From: Vibrio ichthyoenteri ATCC 700023
GTDB taxonomy: Bacteria > Pseudomonadota > Gammaproteobacteria > Enterobacterales > Vibrionaceae
Assembly (NCBI RefSeq): GCF_000222605.1
Contig: NZ_AFWF01000038.1
Coordinates: 1-64,000, forward strand
Reading direction: 5' to 3'
Length of the DNA stretch: 64,000 nt
Below the pieces are notes generated by a model. That model saw only the letters and a program-made list of their open reading frames with translations, was not told where the DNA came from and ran no database searches. Every line of letters starts with the position of its first letter. Position 1 is the first letter of the stretch. Shown one piece after another: positions 1-8,915 of the stretch. The position numbers were made by a program, and so were the translations under genes.

Positions 1-513
1 GCGCCTAAACAGCTACTCCATCCAGGCTTCATTGACTTGGTGGTTTCTACGGCTCAACGCCACAGGCTGAGCAATAATCTACTTGTTTTAGAGTTAACTG
101 AAAATGTGTTTATCGAAGACCTTTGCGCGGTGCAACCAACCCTGACCACGTTACAAGAAATGGGATTTAGTATTGCACTTGATGACTTTGGTACTGGTTT
201 CTCATCGCTCAGTTATCTTAATGCCCTGCCCATCACTGAAATAAAAATTGACCGCTCATTTATTATTAAGATGATGGAAGATCAGTCTAGCCTGAATATT
301 GTCAAAACCATTATTGCGATTGCACAATCCAATGAACTTAATATTGTCGCTGAAGGGGTCGAAAACCTAGAGCAGCAAACTATTTTACAACGACTCGGTT
401 GTACGACGATTCAAGGTTATTTCTATTCCAAACCCGTCCCGTTGGATAACATTATCGCCATGACTAACGAAGAAACATTCTCATCATCGTTACTGATCGG
501 CTCCCCTACATAA
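1..513 (+). CDS. EAL-domain c-di-GMP phosphodiesterase, C-terminal part (cut by window start)
   Basis: The reading frame is open from base 1, so the start lies outside the window and only about 170 C-terminal residues are seen. They are the second half of an EAL domain: an ELTEN segment, the DDFGTG motif that carries metal-binding aspartates, the KIDRSFI strand, the AEGVE loop, and the QGYFYSKPVP terminus typical of the fold. EAL domains hydrolyse cyclic di-GMP to pGpG. The motifs visible here are intact, which fits an active enzyme, but the catalytic EAL signature itself, and any GGDEF or sensor domain, would be upstream and cannot be judged. A diguanylate cyclase lies 1.7 kb downstream on the same strand, with a flippase between them. 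Confidence 0.9.
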   Translation, partial: APKQLLHPGFIDLVVSTAQRHRLSNNLLVLELTENVFIEDLCAVQPTLTTLQEMGFSIALDDFGTGFSSLSYLNALPITEIKIDRSFIIKMMEDQSSLNIVKTIIAIAQSNELNIVAEGVENLEQQTILQRLGCTTIQGYFYSKPVPLDNIIAMTNEETFSSSLLIGSPT

Positions 514-710
514 ATCATCGCATTATGTTTACGCATTCTCACTAAACAATTAAGACTTGTCTCATTTTTCAGACGCACGAACGGTGTAATATTGCCACTC
601 AGTGATTTTTAGTTGGTTTGAGATTGTCGTACATATGAATAAGCTTCAACGTCTTGTACACGTGACGCACTCACCGCCCCTTCGGGGAACAAGGATGTTA
701 AGTTGTTATT

Positions 711-2015
711 ATGAGTTCTTTCGCTAAGTTATTTTTTGGTACCGCAAGTCTTCAATTAATCAGTCGCGGCTTATCTGTTATCTCTGGCGTCATTTTTGCG
801 CGTTTTCTTGGCGCAGAACAATATGGCCTATATACCTATGTCTTTTCCATCATCTCTATCGCCGCTCTGCCTGTATTAGCCGGCATTCCTAATTTAATGG
901 TGCGCGAGGTAGCCAATTTTCATTTAGAAAAAAAATGGTCACAACTTAACGGTATTATTTGGTGGTCCAGAGGCTACGTATTATCGGTTTCACTGCTTAT
1001 TTTAGGCATAATGTCGGCTTTGCTTTATTTGGACTATTTCCAACCTCATGTCGCCGCACTAATTCTAATTGCCATGTGGGCAATCCCACTACGTGGCATT
1101 GCCAGCCAGCAGGATGCGGTACTTAACGGTTTTCAAAAACCCATTTTAGCTCAATTGCCGTCTAAACTCTTAGCGCCCGTGTTTACCTTGGTGGTACTGC
1201 TCTACTTTGTCTATTCTGACCGCCCTTTATCCTCGATGACGCTGGTTTCTATCGCTATCTTCGCTTTAATTCTAACCTGTGGTTTAAGTTATTTGCTGGT
1301 ACGTCACGTGATTGCCAAATATAGCCAACCAGCAAAACCTGAGTATTTAACTAACTCTTGGGTAAAATCCTTACTCCCATTTGCGTTAATCACCTTTGTC
1401 GTCACGCTAAATGCGGAACTCGCTATTGTCCTGCTCGGCTGGCTTGGCAACTTAGAGTCCGTGGCCTATTTCCGTGTTGCAATGCAAGCGGTCATGTTAA
1501 TTACCATCGTACTCTCTTCCATTAGCGCAGTTTTAATGCCTAATATCGCAAGACTGTACAAAAGTGCTGACATGGAAAGCACTCAAGCCTTGATTAGCCG
1601 TGCGGTCAAACTGACGGTTCTAGTCTCTCTACCGATCTTTTTGCTGCTGGTTTTCGTTGGTGATGTATTGATCCGTTGGTTGTTCGGTGCTGAATATCTC
1701 AATGCCTACCCGGCTCTGATTATTCTTTGTGTGGGGCACTTTGTCAGTATGTTACTTGGTCCGGTTGGCTTAGTGCTTAACATGACTCATAACGAAGGAA
1801 AAACGGTTCGCTCCCTAGCCATAACTCTGGCTCTCAACCTGGCACTTTTATTCAGCCTTGTACCTCTCTACCAAGAGATTGGCGCCGCGATTGCTATCGC
1901 TATCAGCCTTGTGGTGGGAAATCTGTTGATGACTCGTCAAGTATGGATTCAAACTCAACTAAAAACCTGGATTGGCTTTTCTCATTCTAAAAAGAACACG
2001 CACCAAAATGCCTAA
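711..2015 (+). CDS. Wzx-like polysaccharide flippase (MOP superfamily)
   Basis: The 434-residue protein is hydrophobic throughout, with roughly 12 to 14 membrane segments. It begins with the pattern common to O-antigen and exopolysaccharide flippases: a short amphipathic start, then SRGLSVISGVIFARFLGAEQYG, where an Arg-Phe-Leu-Gly-Ala turn precedes the Tyr-Gly that starts the next helix. Members move undecaprenyl-linked or other lipid-linked sugars across the inner membrane. No glycosyltransferase, polymerase or chain-length regulator lies beside it, so its substrate cannot be inferred. It sits between an EAL and a GGDEF gene on the same strand, separated by about 200 bp on each side, so an operon is not obvious. 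A purine-rich AAGGA lies somewhat far from the ATG. Confidence 0.85.
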   Translation: MSSFAKLFFGTASLQLISRGLSVISGVIFARFLGAEQYGLYTYVFSIISIAALPVLAGIPNLMVREVANFHLEKKWSQLNGIIWWSRGYVLSVSLLILGIMSALLYLDYFQPHVAALILIAMWAIPLRGIASQQDAVLNGFQKPILAQLPSKLLAPVFTLVVLLYFVYSDRPLSSMTLVSIAIFALILTCGLSYLLVRHVIAKYSQPAKPEYLTNSWVKSLLPFALITFVVTLNAELAIVLLGWLGNLESVAYFRVAMQAVMLITIVLSSISAVLMPNIARLYKSADMESTQALISRAVKLTVLVSLPIFLLLVFVGDVLIRWLFGAEYLNAYPALIILCVGHFVSMLLGPVGLVLNMTHNEGKTVRSLAITLALNLALLFSLVPLYQEIGAAIAIAISLVVGNLLMTRQVWIQTQLKTWIGFSHSKKNTHQNA

Positions 2016-2216
2016 ACGTTCACCTTGCCGATGTAACCAGATCGAGTTGAACATCAGGAATATCAAAAGAGAGATATATCAAGAGCATACTTGTTGCAGA
2101 CTTAACAACGAAAGTGTGATCTCGGTTCAAAACTTAGCTTGATCAATGGCGTTAAATGAATACCATTGTCGTTGCAATTAAATCGGCAGCATATGCAGAC
2201 TAAGGAAAACTAATCA

Positions 2217-3251
2217 ATGGAACCGGACATATTCAATCCTTCGCTGCATATTCGACGCGCGGTGCTATTTTGGTTGAGTCTTTTCTTGACTATCGCCTCT
2301 ACCATTATGGCCATTTTGAGCATCAATTTGGCTCAGTCACTGTTCATGCCGGCTTATGAAGGGCTATTTGCACTCTTTTCAGCCTACATTTGCTACAAGA
2401 CTTATCGCAATAATTGCCGCCAATATGTCGTTGATATTTACGCCTACTCACTGATTCTAATGATTGCTATTGGCGTTTCGGTTCACTCTATTCGCCACGG
2501 CATGCTCATTTGGGCATCGCTGTTCCCGCTGATGTTCTATCTATTGCTAGGCACTCAAAAAGGCACCGTCGCAACCAGCATTGGTATGATCACGTTAGTC
2601 ACCGCGACCGCTTACAAAATGCTCCAGCACCAAAATGCCATTCATCCATATTTACTGGCAAACTTTGTACTCTGCTATCTCTGTATATGGGTTGTTTCGT
2701 ATATTATTCAGGTGAAACGCTCACATTCAGACACTTCCTTGGGGCAATTGGCTTCGAGGGATTCTTTGACCGGAGTCTACAATCGACATGCTCTCGTACA
2801 TCATTTCTCGCGCTTTCGCCAGCAAAGTCAGCCAATGCCGATGTCGTTGTTGATCCTTGATTTAGATTATTTTAAGCAAGTGAATGATAAACACGGCCAT
2901 GATGTCGGTGACAAAGTGCTGATACAAGCAGCCGCCGTTATCGATGCTCATAGTGACGAGCATTCTGTTTATCGTATTGGTGGCGAGGAGTTTTGTGTAG
3001 CGCTTCGTAATACCTCAAATGGAGAAGCGATGGCCAGAGCAGAGCTGATAAGAAAATCAATCGAAGAATGCCCATTCTTCTCTGAAGAGAATCCGATTAA
3101 GTTGACGGCCAGTATTGGCGTCTATCAATGCGACCCTCTTAATAGCCTAGATAAGGTTCTGCATATTGCGGATATGGAGCTGTATCGAGCCAAGAAAAAT
3201 GGCCGCAATCAAGTGATGGCTTACCAAGAAAATGAGCAAGCCATCTGTTGA
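2217..3251 (+). CDS. Membrane-bound diguanylate cyclase (GGDEF domain)
   Basis: The 344-residue protein has about six membrane segments in residues 15-165, then a GGDEF domain from about 175 to the end. The active-site loop is GGEEF at residues 255-259, preceded by the metal-binding DLDYFKQVND stretch, so synthesis of cyclic di-GMP from two GTP is expected. No RxxD inhibitory site is seen at the usual spacing before GGEEF, which suggests that product inhibition through the I-site is absent. The start is supported by an AAGGAAA element 9 bases upstream. The membrane part resembles no named sensory domain that I recognise, so the signal is unknown. It may act opposite the EAL protein at the window start. 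Confidence 0.92.
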   Translation: MEPDIFNPSLHIRRAVLFWLSLFLTIASTIMAILSINLAQSLFMPAYEGLFALFSAYICYKTYRNNCRQYVVDIYAYSLILMIAIGVSVHSIRHGMLIWASLFPLMFYLLLGTQKGTVATSIGMITLVTATAYKMLQHQNAIHPYLLANFVLCYLCIWVVSYIIQVKRSHSDTSLGQLASRDSLTGVYNRHALVHHFSRFRQQSQPMPMSLLILDLDYFKQVNDKHGHDVGDKVLIQAAAVIDAHSDEHSVYRIGGEEFCVALRNTSNGEAMARAELIRKSIEECPFFSEENPIKLTASIGVYQCDPLNSLDKVLHIADMELYRAKKNGRNQVMAYQENEQAIC

Positions 3252-3257
3252 TAACGT

Positions 3258-3914
3258 CTATTCAACGTCCTCAAACACAACATTATAGTTTTCGGTATAA
3301 GTGCAATGTGGTTGACGGCTACAAGTAAAAAATCGCCGACCTTTAAAATCACCTTGGGCGGCGGTTTTCACTACCATAGGGCTGCCACAACGTTTGCAGA
3401 ATCGCACTTCTTTATCCGGTTCAATCAAATCAATATGGGCAGCGAGCAAACGGCGTAATTTTCCAACCTGATAGCTATGCTTAACACTTGCACCAATCAA
3501 GGGAATGCCCGCTGATTTACACACGTGCATGAGCAACTTTTGCCGCTCTAACTTGCCTTTATTTAAAGCGTTACCATCATCCAGCTCAATGGCGACACGC
3601 ACTTCTAGAGTTCGAGGATCACAAACCACATAATCAAAGTGGCTTTTTGCGATACGGTTGTTGGCGATAAACCAGCTTTTTTTATCCGTCGCCTTTGGTG
3701 CAATAACTTTAGACATCGCCACTTTAGACATCACAACGCCATGCTGTCCAACGGCCGAGATAAGCGCGGTATAAAATGCCGATTCTTTGCTGTTAAGTAA
3801 CGGGCCATTTTTTTTGTACGCGCTGTCTTTAAGTTCGTTCTGGCCAAGGTATCGTTTCTGAACGAAAAGATAGAAACCAACAAACAGTAAGACAATGACA
3901 GCTACATATTCCAT
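3258..3914 (-). CDS. DUF2726 protein with C-terminal topoisomerase-type zinc ribbon
   Basis: One N-terminal membrane segment (residues 2-18) is followed by a DUF2726 domain at about residues 40-165, with the VAIELDDG and KGKLERQKLL motifs that recall restriction-endonuclease-like folds. The C-terminus carries a four-cysteine zinc ribbon: Cys-Lys-Arg-Cys, then Cys-Ser-Arg-Gln-Pro-His-Cys, as in the DNA-binding tail of topoisomerase I. I chose the ATG at 3914, which has a GGAG upstream, over the TTG at 3932; the result is 218 residues. A membrane-tethered nuclease-like protein is inferred from the family, but the function is not established. It converges with the diguanylate cyclase gene, with only 6 bp between the stop codons. 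Confidence 0.82.
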   Translation of the reverse strand: MEYVAVIVLLFVGFYLFVQKRYLGQNELKDSAYKKNGPLLNSKESAFYTALISAVGQHGVVMSKVAMSKVIAPKATDKKSWFIANNRIAKSHFDYVVCDPRTLEVRVAIELDDGNALNKGKLERQKLLMHVCKSAGIPLIGASVKHSYQVGKLRRLLAAHIDLIEPDKEVRFCKRCGSPMVVKTAAQGDFKGRRFFTCSRQPHCTYTENYNVVFEDVE

Positions 3915-4287
3915 TGCGTGCAGGAGCTCCAAAGATTGAATTATTGATTAATTCTAACCTTAAATTCGCTGGCTCAAAATGGTTAATTGCCGCCAACTCA
4001 ATGAACTGTGTGCCATATGACAGATTCTATGCCCTATTCCAGATTCGCTGCCGCTAACAATATTCCAAATCACACCGCGCTCCTTTCATCACTATTAGCG
4101 GGCATTAAAAGCATTAAGGCAATCATAACGACCAATGGCGACGTGCAAAAACTCACATATTTTGACTGCCAATTATACAATTTGACAACAAATCGCCAAT
4201 TAGCTTCGCTTTCCAGCTATCAGCCAGTGCAAATCCGTTAATTAGTTGTTATTGTTTAAAAACAATAACAAAGAAAAATGTGTTCTG
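3915..4287. other. Intergenic region upstream of the amino-acid ABC operon
   Basis: This gap of 373 bases separates two divergent genes. A 77-codon open frame at 4008-4241 has no visible ribosome binding site, no recognisable similarity and low-complexity composition, so I do not call it a gene. The AT-rich stretch 4150-4280 is where the promoter of the ABC operon would be expected. I see no clear operator. Confidence 0.5.
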
Positions 4288-5019
4288 ATGACTCAACCCC
4301 CCATCATTCAGTTTAGCAACGTCAACAAATGGTTTGGTGAATTCCAAGCACTCAAGAACATCAACCTTAGCGTTGTTAGCGGTGAGATTGTTGTCGTGTG
4401 CGGCCCCTCAGGCTCTGGCAAATCTACGCTTATTCGCTGCATCAACAATTTAGAGCAATTCCAGCAAGGTGACATCCGTGTATTTGATCACCCTACGGCA
4501 AGTAAAGCTATCAAACCGGGCAAAATTGGCATGGTGTTCCAACACTTTCATCTTTTTCCACATCTGACGGTATTGGAAAATCTCACGCTCGCGCCAATAC
4601 GCACCCTAAAATTATCGAAGCAAGCAGCCAATGAACGCGCTCTAAAATACTTAAAACGTGTCAATATCGAAGAGCAAGCCAACAAATACCCTGTCCAATT
4701 GTCTGGTGGACAACAACAGCGAGTCGCGATCGCACGTTCATTGTGTATGGAGCCCGATCTGCTACTCTTCGATGAACCAACTTCTGCACTCGACCCAGAA
4801 ATGATCAATGAAGTGTTAGATGTGATGGTCGAACTGGCACAAAGCGGTATGACCATGATTTGTGTCACCCATGAGATGGGCTTTGCTAAAAAAGTGGCTA
4901 ATCGCGTGGTGTTTATGGATGAAGGCGAAATTGTTGAAATAAATTCGCCGACCGCTCTATTTGAAAATCCACAGCACCCGCGTACAAAAACGTTTCTCAA
5001 CCAAATTCTAAGTTACTAG
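4288..5019 (+). CDS. Polar amino-acid ABC transporter, ATP-binding subunit
   Basis: This is a cytoplasmic ATPase of the GlnQ/HisP/AapP type, 243 residues from the ATG at 4288. A frame-compatible TTG lies 42 bases upstream, but the extra residues are not family-like. All motifs are present: Walker [11 protein letters not shown], the Q-loop ([11 protein letters not shown]), the signature [13 protein letters not shown], Walker [14 protein letters not shown] and the H-loop VTHEMGF. It powers uptake through the two permeases encoded next. The downstream permease starts directly after this stop codon (TAG then ATG), so the genes are translationally coupled. The exact amino acid cannot be told from sequence; glutamate, glutamine, general L-amino acids or arginine are all possible. 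Confidence 0.93.
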   Translation: MTQPPIIQFSNVNKWFGEFQALKNINLSVVSGEIVVVCGPSGSGKSTLIRCINNLEQFQQGDIRVFDHPTASKAIKPGKIGMVFQHFHLFPHLTVLENLTLAPIRTLKLSKQAANERALKYLKRVNIEEQANKYPVQLSGGQQQRVAIARSLCMEPDLLLFDEPTSALDPEMINEVLDVMVELAQSGMTMICVTHEMGFAKKVANRVVFMDEGEIVEINSPTALFENPQHPRTKTFLNQILSY

Positions 5020-5817
5020 ATGATTTTACGAATCGTTAAACCCGTCTTACAAGCCATGGTGCAAATTGCGCTTATCACCATTGCCATCGTGTGGCTATTG
5101 GATTCAGGTGCGCAAGCAATGGGTTACCAATGGCAGTGGCATCGTGTGATGGACTACATCATATTCTATGAAGATGGTGAATGGTGGCCTGCAGAATTGA
5201 TCGATGGCTTAGTCGTTACCATAAAAATATCGGCCATCAGCTTGTGCTTCACCTTGTTGATCGGTCTTACAACGGCCTTATTGCGCCTGAGCGACTCTCT
5301 TGTCGGTCGTGCTATTGCAACCAGCTATGTCGAATTGATCCGTAACACACCACTGCTGGTGCAAATTTATTTGCTCTATTTTGTCTTTGGCCCAGTTATT
5401 GGTTTAGATCGATTCGCCACCGCGGTTCTGGCATTATCGTTATTTCAAGGGGCTTACACCGCTGAGATTCTCAGAGCGGGCCTCAATGGTATCCCTAAAG
5501 GCCAATTTGAAGCAGCCAAAACACTGGGGCTCTCACCACTGAACAGCTACAAAGATGTCATCTTGCCACAAGTGCTGCAAAGGACATTACCACCGCTGAC
5601 TAATGAAGTGGTTTCACTGATAAAGAACTCCTCGATTGTCAGTGTGATGGCTATTTTTGATTTAACCACCGAAGCGAGAAATATCGTATCGGAGACCGCT
5701 ATGCCCTTTGAAATTTGGTTCTCAGTGGCGGCAATCTATCTCGCTTTAACATTATCGCTTTCTGGCTTATCTGCATGGCTGGAAAGCAGACTAGGAGCCA
5801 GTTGGCGTAAAATATAA
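5020..5817 (+). CDS. Polar amino-acid ABC transporter, permease subunit (HisM/GlnP family)
   Basis: An inner-membrane permease of 265 residues. An N-terminal helix (about residues 8-28) is followed by the HisM-type core starting at the DGLVVTIKISAISLCF segment. The cytoplasmic EAA loop is clear at about residues 160-180 (FEAAKTLGLSPLNSYKDVILP), the contact site for the ATPase. The family pattern VELIRNTPLLVQIYLLYF precedes it. It is the first of two permeases in the operon, which together would form a heterodimeric pore. Its stop codon is 9 bp before the binding protein start, and that gap contains an AAGGAG ribosome binding site. Confidence 0.92.
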   Translation: MILRIVKPVLQAMVQIALITIAIVWLLDSGAQAMGYQWQWHRVMDYIIFYEDGEWWPAELIDGLVVTIKISAISLCFTLLIGLTTALLRLSDSLVGRAIATSYVELIRNTPLLVQIYLLYFVFGPVIGLDRFATAVLALSLFQGAYTAEILRAGLNGIPKGQFEAAKTLGLSPLNSYKDVILPQVLQRTLPPLTNEVVSLIKNSSIVSVMAIFDLTTEARNIVSETAMPFEIWFSVAAIYLALTLSLSGLSAWLESRLGASWRKI

Positions 5818-5826
5818 GGAGATAAC

Positions 5827-6654
5827 ATGAAGTTATTCAAGGCAACGATCACTGCGTTATTAGGGATAGCCATCGCGATCCCTTCGCTGGTGAACGCGCA
5901 AGAAAACACCGGTGCGAACTCGAACTTGGAGGCAATCAATGAGCGTGGAACGTTGCGCGTTGGTATGTCCACTTTTGTTCCGTGGGCAATGCGTAATAAA
6001 CAAGGTGAGTTGATTGGTTTTGAAATTGACGTTGCTAAACGACTTGCGGCAGATTCAGGTTGGAAAGTTGAGTTTGTACCAACGGCATGGGATGGCATTA
6101 TTCCGGCATTGTTAGCCAAAAAGTTCGATGTCATCATCGGCGGTATGTCCGTGACACCAGAGCGATCTAAGAGCGTTTTATTTACAGCGCCTTATTCACA
6201 TTCAGGCGTTCAAGTGGCGGCGAGTAAAGAGTTAGCAGAAGGATTTAGTGAATTCTCTGATTTTGATTCTCGACGTATAAAAATAGCCGCTCGTCGAGGC
6301 GCTTATACGGTGCAAATCGCACGTGAAACATTCCCTAAAGCGAAAATCTTGCAGTTTGATGATGATTCTCAAGCGTTCCAAGAAGTTCTTAATGGCAACG
6401 CGCATGCCGTCATTGCATCGAGCCCAAAACCTGAGCACGAAGCCATCAAGCACGCAAATAAACTATTTATCCCGTTTGACGAACGCTTATCACAAGGTAA
6501 TGAGGCATTTGCAGTGCGCTTAGGCGAAGATGATAAACAAGCCTTCTTTGATCAGTGGATCGAGCAACGGACTCAAGATGGCTGGTTAAAAGAGCGTTAT
6601 GAATATTGGTTCTCAACCTTAGATTGGCAAGATCAGATCGCACAAGGCCAATAG
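5827..6654 (+). CDS. Polar amino-acid ABC transporter, periplasmic substrate-binding protein
   Basis: The 275-residue protein starts with a Sec signal peptide (residues 1 to about 24, cleavage after VNA). It then has a family 3 solute-binding domain: the GTLRVGMSTFVPWAM strand, the EIDVAKRLA helix, the WDGIIPALLAKKFDVIIGGMSVTPER hinge region and a final WLKERYEYWF. It binds the amino acid in the periplasm and delivers it to the two permeases. The gene is placed between the two permease genes, an arrangement less usual than having the binding protein at one end. An AAGGAGATAAC leader gives a strong start at 5827. Confidence 0.93.
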   Translation: MKLFKATITALLGIAIAIPSLVNAQENTGANSNLEAINERGTLRVGMSTFVPWAMRNKQGELIGFEIDVAKRLAADSGWKVEFVPTAWDGIIPALLAKKFDVIIGGMSVTPERSKSVLFTAPYSHSGVQVAASKELAEGFSEFSDFDSRRIKIAARRGAYTVQIARETFPKAKILQFDDDSQAFQEVLNGNAHAVIASSPKPEHEAIKHANKLFIPFDERLSQGNEAFAVRLGEDDKQAFFDQWIEQRTQDGWLKERYEYWFSTLDWQDQIAQGQ

Positions 6655-6749
6655 AGCGCGATATCGTAGCGCAGTCGTCAACATTACCCCTGTAAACATA
6701 CCGATTAGGCAAATGCTTAATCGGTAACTTCCAAGCTTGGAGCAATCGA

Positions 6750-7667
6750 GTGAGCGAGCAATTCCCATCCAAAACCCTAGCAGTAAACAAACCCATCGCA
6801 ATATCACCATGGCGCTTTAAGCCATTAGATTGGGTTCTACTCGCTCTGTGTGCCGCCTTGTTTGCTTGGCTATATCATCGCTCGACCATTGGCGTAAATT
6901 ATATCTGGCACTGGGAGGATGCTCTCAGCTTACTTTTTACCCCTCGTGCCGATGGCAGTCTACCCTATTTTTTCCAAGGGCTACTTTCCACATTACGACT
7001 CAGTTTGTGGGGCATCGCATTTGCTCTGGTAGTCGGAATAGCGTTAGGCATGGCCAAATTCTCGCGCTCAACGTGGTTCAATGTTCCCGCCAACGCTTTT
7101 ATCCAGCTAGTGCGTAACATTCCTCCCCTTGTGTTCGTGTTCATTTTTTACTTTTTCATTTCGAATCAATTAATCCCGCTATTAGGGCTGGAAAACACTC
7201 TGCGTAATCACTCAGGAGAGTTAAACGGCTTGCAAGCCTTCCTCTTTGGCCCGGCCAATTTATGGGAAAATTTAGCCTCTGGAGTGCTTTGTATTGGTTT
7301 GCTTTCTTCTGCTTATATTGGCGAGATAATTCGTGCCGGGCTGCAAGGAATAGACCAAGGTCAATGGGAAGCGGCCGATTCACTCGGTATGTCACGTTGG
7401 ACAAAATATCGTTACGTCATCGCTCCACAAGTGATCAAAGCTATCACACCAGCGCTTGCTGGACAGACGATTTCCTTGGTCAAAGACACCTCTATCGTAT
7501 CGCTGATTTCGATACAAGAAATGACCTTTGTCGGCACTGAAATGGCCAATTCATCTGGGTATATTTTTGAAATTTGGTTGATTGTCGGCTTGGTCTACTT
7601 TGTGATTTGCTTTGGCTTATCACTATTTTTCCGCTTTGTTGAACACAGAAGTCATTTTGGTCACTAA
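6750..7667 (+). CDS. Polar amino-acid ABC transporter, second permease subunit
   Basis: The 305-residue permease uses a GTG start at 6750, 95 bp after the binding protein. The EAA loop WEAADSLGMSRWTKYRYVIAP and the IQLVRNIPPLVFVFIFYFF segment identify the HisM/AapM family. The N-terminal 60 residues hold an additional membrane helix and a periplasmic stretch, as in the larger subunits of general amino-acid permeases. It should pair with the 5020-5817 subunit. The 95 bp gap holds a short palindromic stretch near 6700 but no clear terminator, so I treat this gene as the last of the operon. Confidence 0.92.
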   Translation: MSEQFPSKTLAVNKPIAISPWRFKPLDWVLLALCAALFAWLYHRSTIGVNYIWHWEDALSLLFTPRADGSLPYFFQGLLSTLRLSLWGIAFALVVGIALGMAKFSRSTWFNVPANAFIQLVRNIPPLVFVFIFYFFISNQLIPLLGLENTLRNHSGELNGLQAFLFGPANLWENLASGVLCIGLLSSAYIGEIIRAGLQGIDQGQWEAADSLGMSRWTKYRYVIAPQVIKAITPALAGQTISLVKDTSIVSLISIQEMTFVGTEMANSSGYIFEIWLIVGLVYFVICFGLSLFFRFVEHRSHFGH

Positions 7668-7701
7668 GACATCTATCTTCAATTTTCTATTTTCCAGCCA
7701 A

Positions 7702-7725
7702 GAAAAAGGGAGCCTAAGCTCCCTT
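7702..7725 (-). terminator. Rho-independent terminator of the TonB2-type operon
   Basis: On the minus strand an eight-base-pair stem, AAGGGAGC, closes on a four-base loop and is followed by five T residues (A at 7703-7707 on the plus strand). It lies 9 bp after the TPR gene stop. It may also limit read-through from the ABC operon on the other strand. Confidence 0.8.
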
Positions 7726-7733
7726 ACTATCGA

Positions 7734-8915
7734 TTAACTCGCTGCGGCTTGATTAGCACGACGCAGTTGAGTGAGGTATTTAATCCAGCTTTGAGACTGC
7801 TTACTCGGTTCAATATTATTAGCTTGTTTCGCTTGAATTAACGCCTGCTCAAATTGGTTCAACTTATAGTGAGCACGGGTTTTGGCCAATGCCACGTCAG
7901 CTTTGCGTCCTTGAACACGATCAAGAACAGTTAGAGCTTGCTGATACTGACCTTCTTGCACCATCAATTGCGCGACATTCCAATGGTATTTACCATCTAG
8001 CTTTGCCGCTAATTGCCACTGTTTCGTCGCTTGTTGCCATTCACGCGCTTGTTGCCAATAACTCGCCTGCGATACGATCAAATCAAGATCGGTAGTCGCA
8101 CCATCTAATTGTGCTAATTCCATCGCTCCACGCTCAGGAATTCCTCTTTGCGCGTATAACTGCGCCAGTAGAATGCGATCTTGCTGTGATAACGCCACCC
8201 CCTGACCTTTAGCCAAAGCCAAGGTACTGAGCGCTTGCTTGTTTTGCCCCTGTTGAAGCTGAAGGCTGACTAACTGACGCCACCAATTGACTTTGTCAGG
8301 TTGCAATGTAACTAATCGCTCAAGCGTTGGAATGGCGTCATTCCAACGTTTTAATTGCAGTTGCGCACCCAATTTTAGTGACAGCGGTTGTAACTCATCT
8401 TTAGCTTGGAAGCGGCGATATTTATCCACGGCAGGAATCACCGCTTTCCACTCTTCAACTTGGTAATGAGCTTGGGCAATTCTCAACCAAATTTGGTCTT
8501 CTTTTTGTGTCGCTGGTACTTGCTTCACCAACTGATAGTAATGTGGTAAAGCTTGAGAAAACTGCTGGTCGCTAAGCAATAAGTCAGCCAGCATTTTTTC
8601 TGTTACCCACCCCTGCTCATCTTCCAGTTTGTTGCTATTCACCGCTAACGTAAGTTGCTTAATCGCTGGTTTTATTTGGTTATTTTGCCAGTAAAACACA
8701 CCGAGCATACGAGCAACAAACGCTTGGTCATAAGCTTTAGATGTGTCAATTTTCTGCAATGCTTCAATCGCTGCGGAAAACTGTTCATCTTGCGCGAGTT
8801 GGTTAGCTTTTTGTACCCGAATAGCGGTGTATTGGCTCAGTTCTGCAGCATTTACAACGTTTACTGAGAGTGAGGCAAAGCACAAAAGAGCCGTTAAGAG
8901 ATTACGTCCTATCAT
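7734..8915 (-). CDS. TonB2-system TPR protein
   Basis: The 393-residue protein has an N-terminal signal peptide (cleavage near residue 23, VNAAE) and a predominantly helical body with repeated 34-residue tetratricopeptide-like units, for example near residues 55-90, 125-160 and 310-370. Gln, Ala and Leu dominate, as in periplasmic TPR scaffolds. It overlaps the tonB stop by 4 bp and is the last gene of the operon. In Vibrio TonB2 clusters a TPR gene also follows tonB2. I infer a role in assembling or regulating the TonB complex on the periplasmic side; its molecular function is not settled by the sequence. Confidence 0.85.
   Translation of the reverse strand: MIGRNLLTALLCFASLSVNVVNAAELSQYTAIRVQKANQLAQDEQFSAAIEALQKIDTSKAYDQAFVARMLGVFYWQNNQIKPAIKQLTLAVNSNKLEDEQGWVTEKMLADLLLSDQQFSQALPHYYQLVKQVPATQKEDQIWLRIAQAHYQVEEWKAVIPAVDKYRRFQAKDELQPLSLKLGAQLQLKRWNDAIPTLERLVTLQPDKVNWWRQLVSLQLQQGQNKQALSTLALAKGQGVALSQQDRILLAQLYAQRGIPERGAMELAQLDGATTDLDLIVSQASYWQQAREWQQATKQWQLAAKLDGKYHWNVAQLMVQEGQYQQALTVLDRVQGRKADVALAKTRAHYKLNQFEQALIQAKQANNIEPSKQSQSWIKYLTQLRRANQAAAS

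Noticed and set aside
2510-2860. Frame of 116 codons within the diguanylate cyclase gene
   Set aside because: It is an alternate-frame shadow of a clearly coding GGDEF gene, with no coding character of its own.
4008-4241. Open frame of 77 codons between the DUF2726 gene and the ABC operon
   Set aside because: No ribosome binding site, no family pattern, and composition like the surrounding non-coding DNA.
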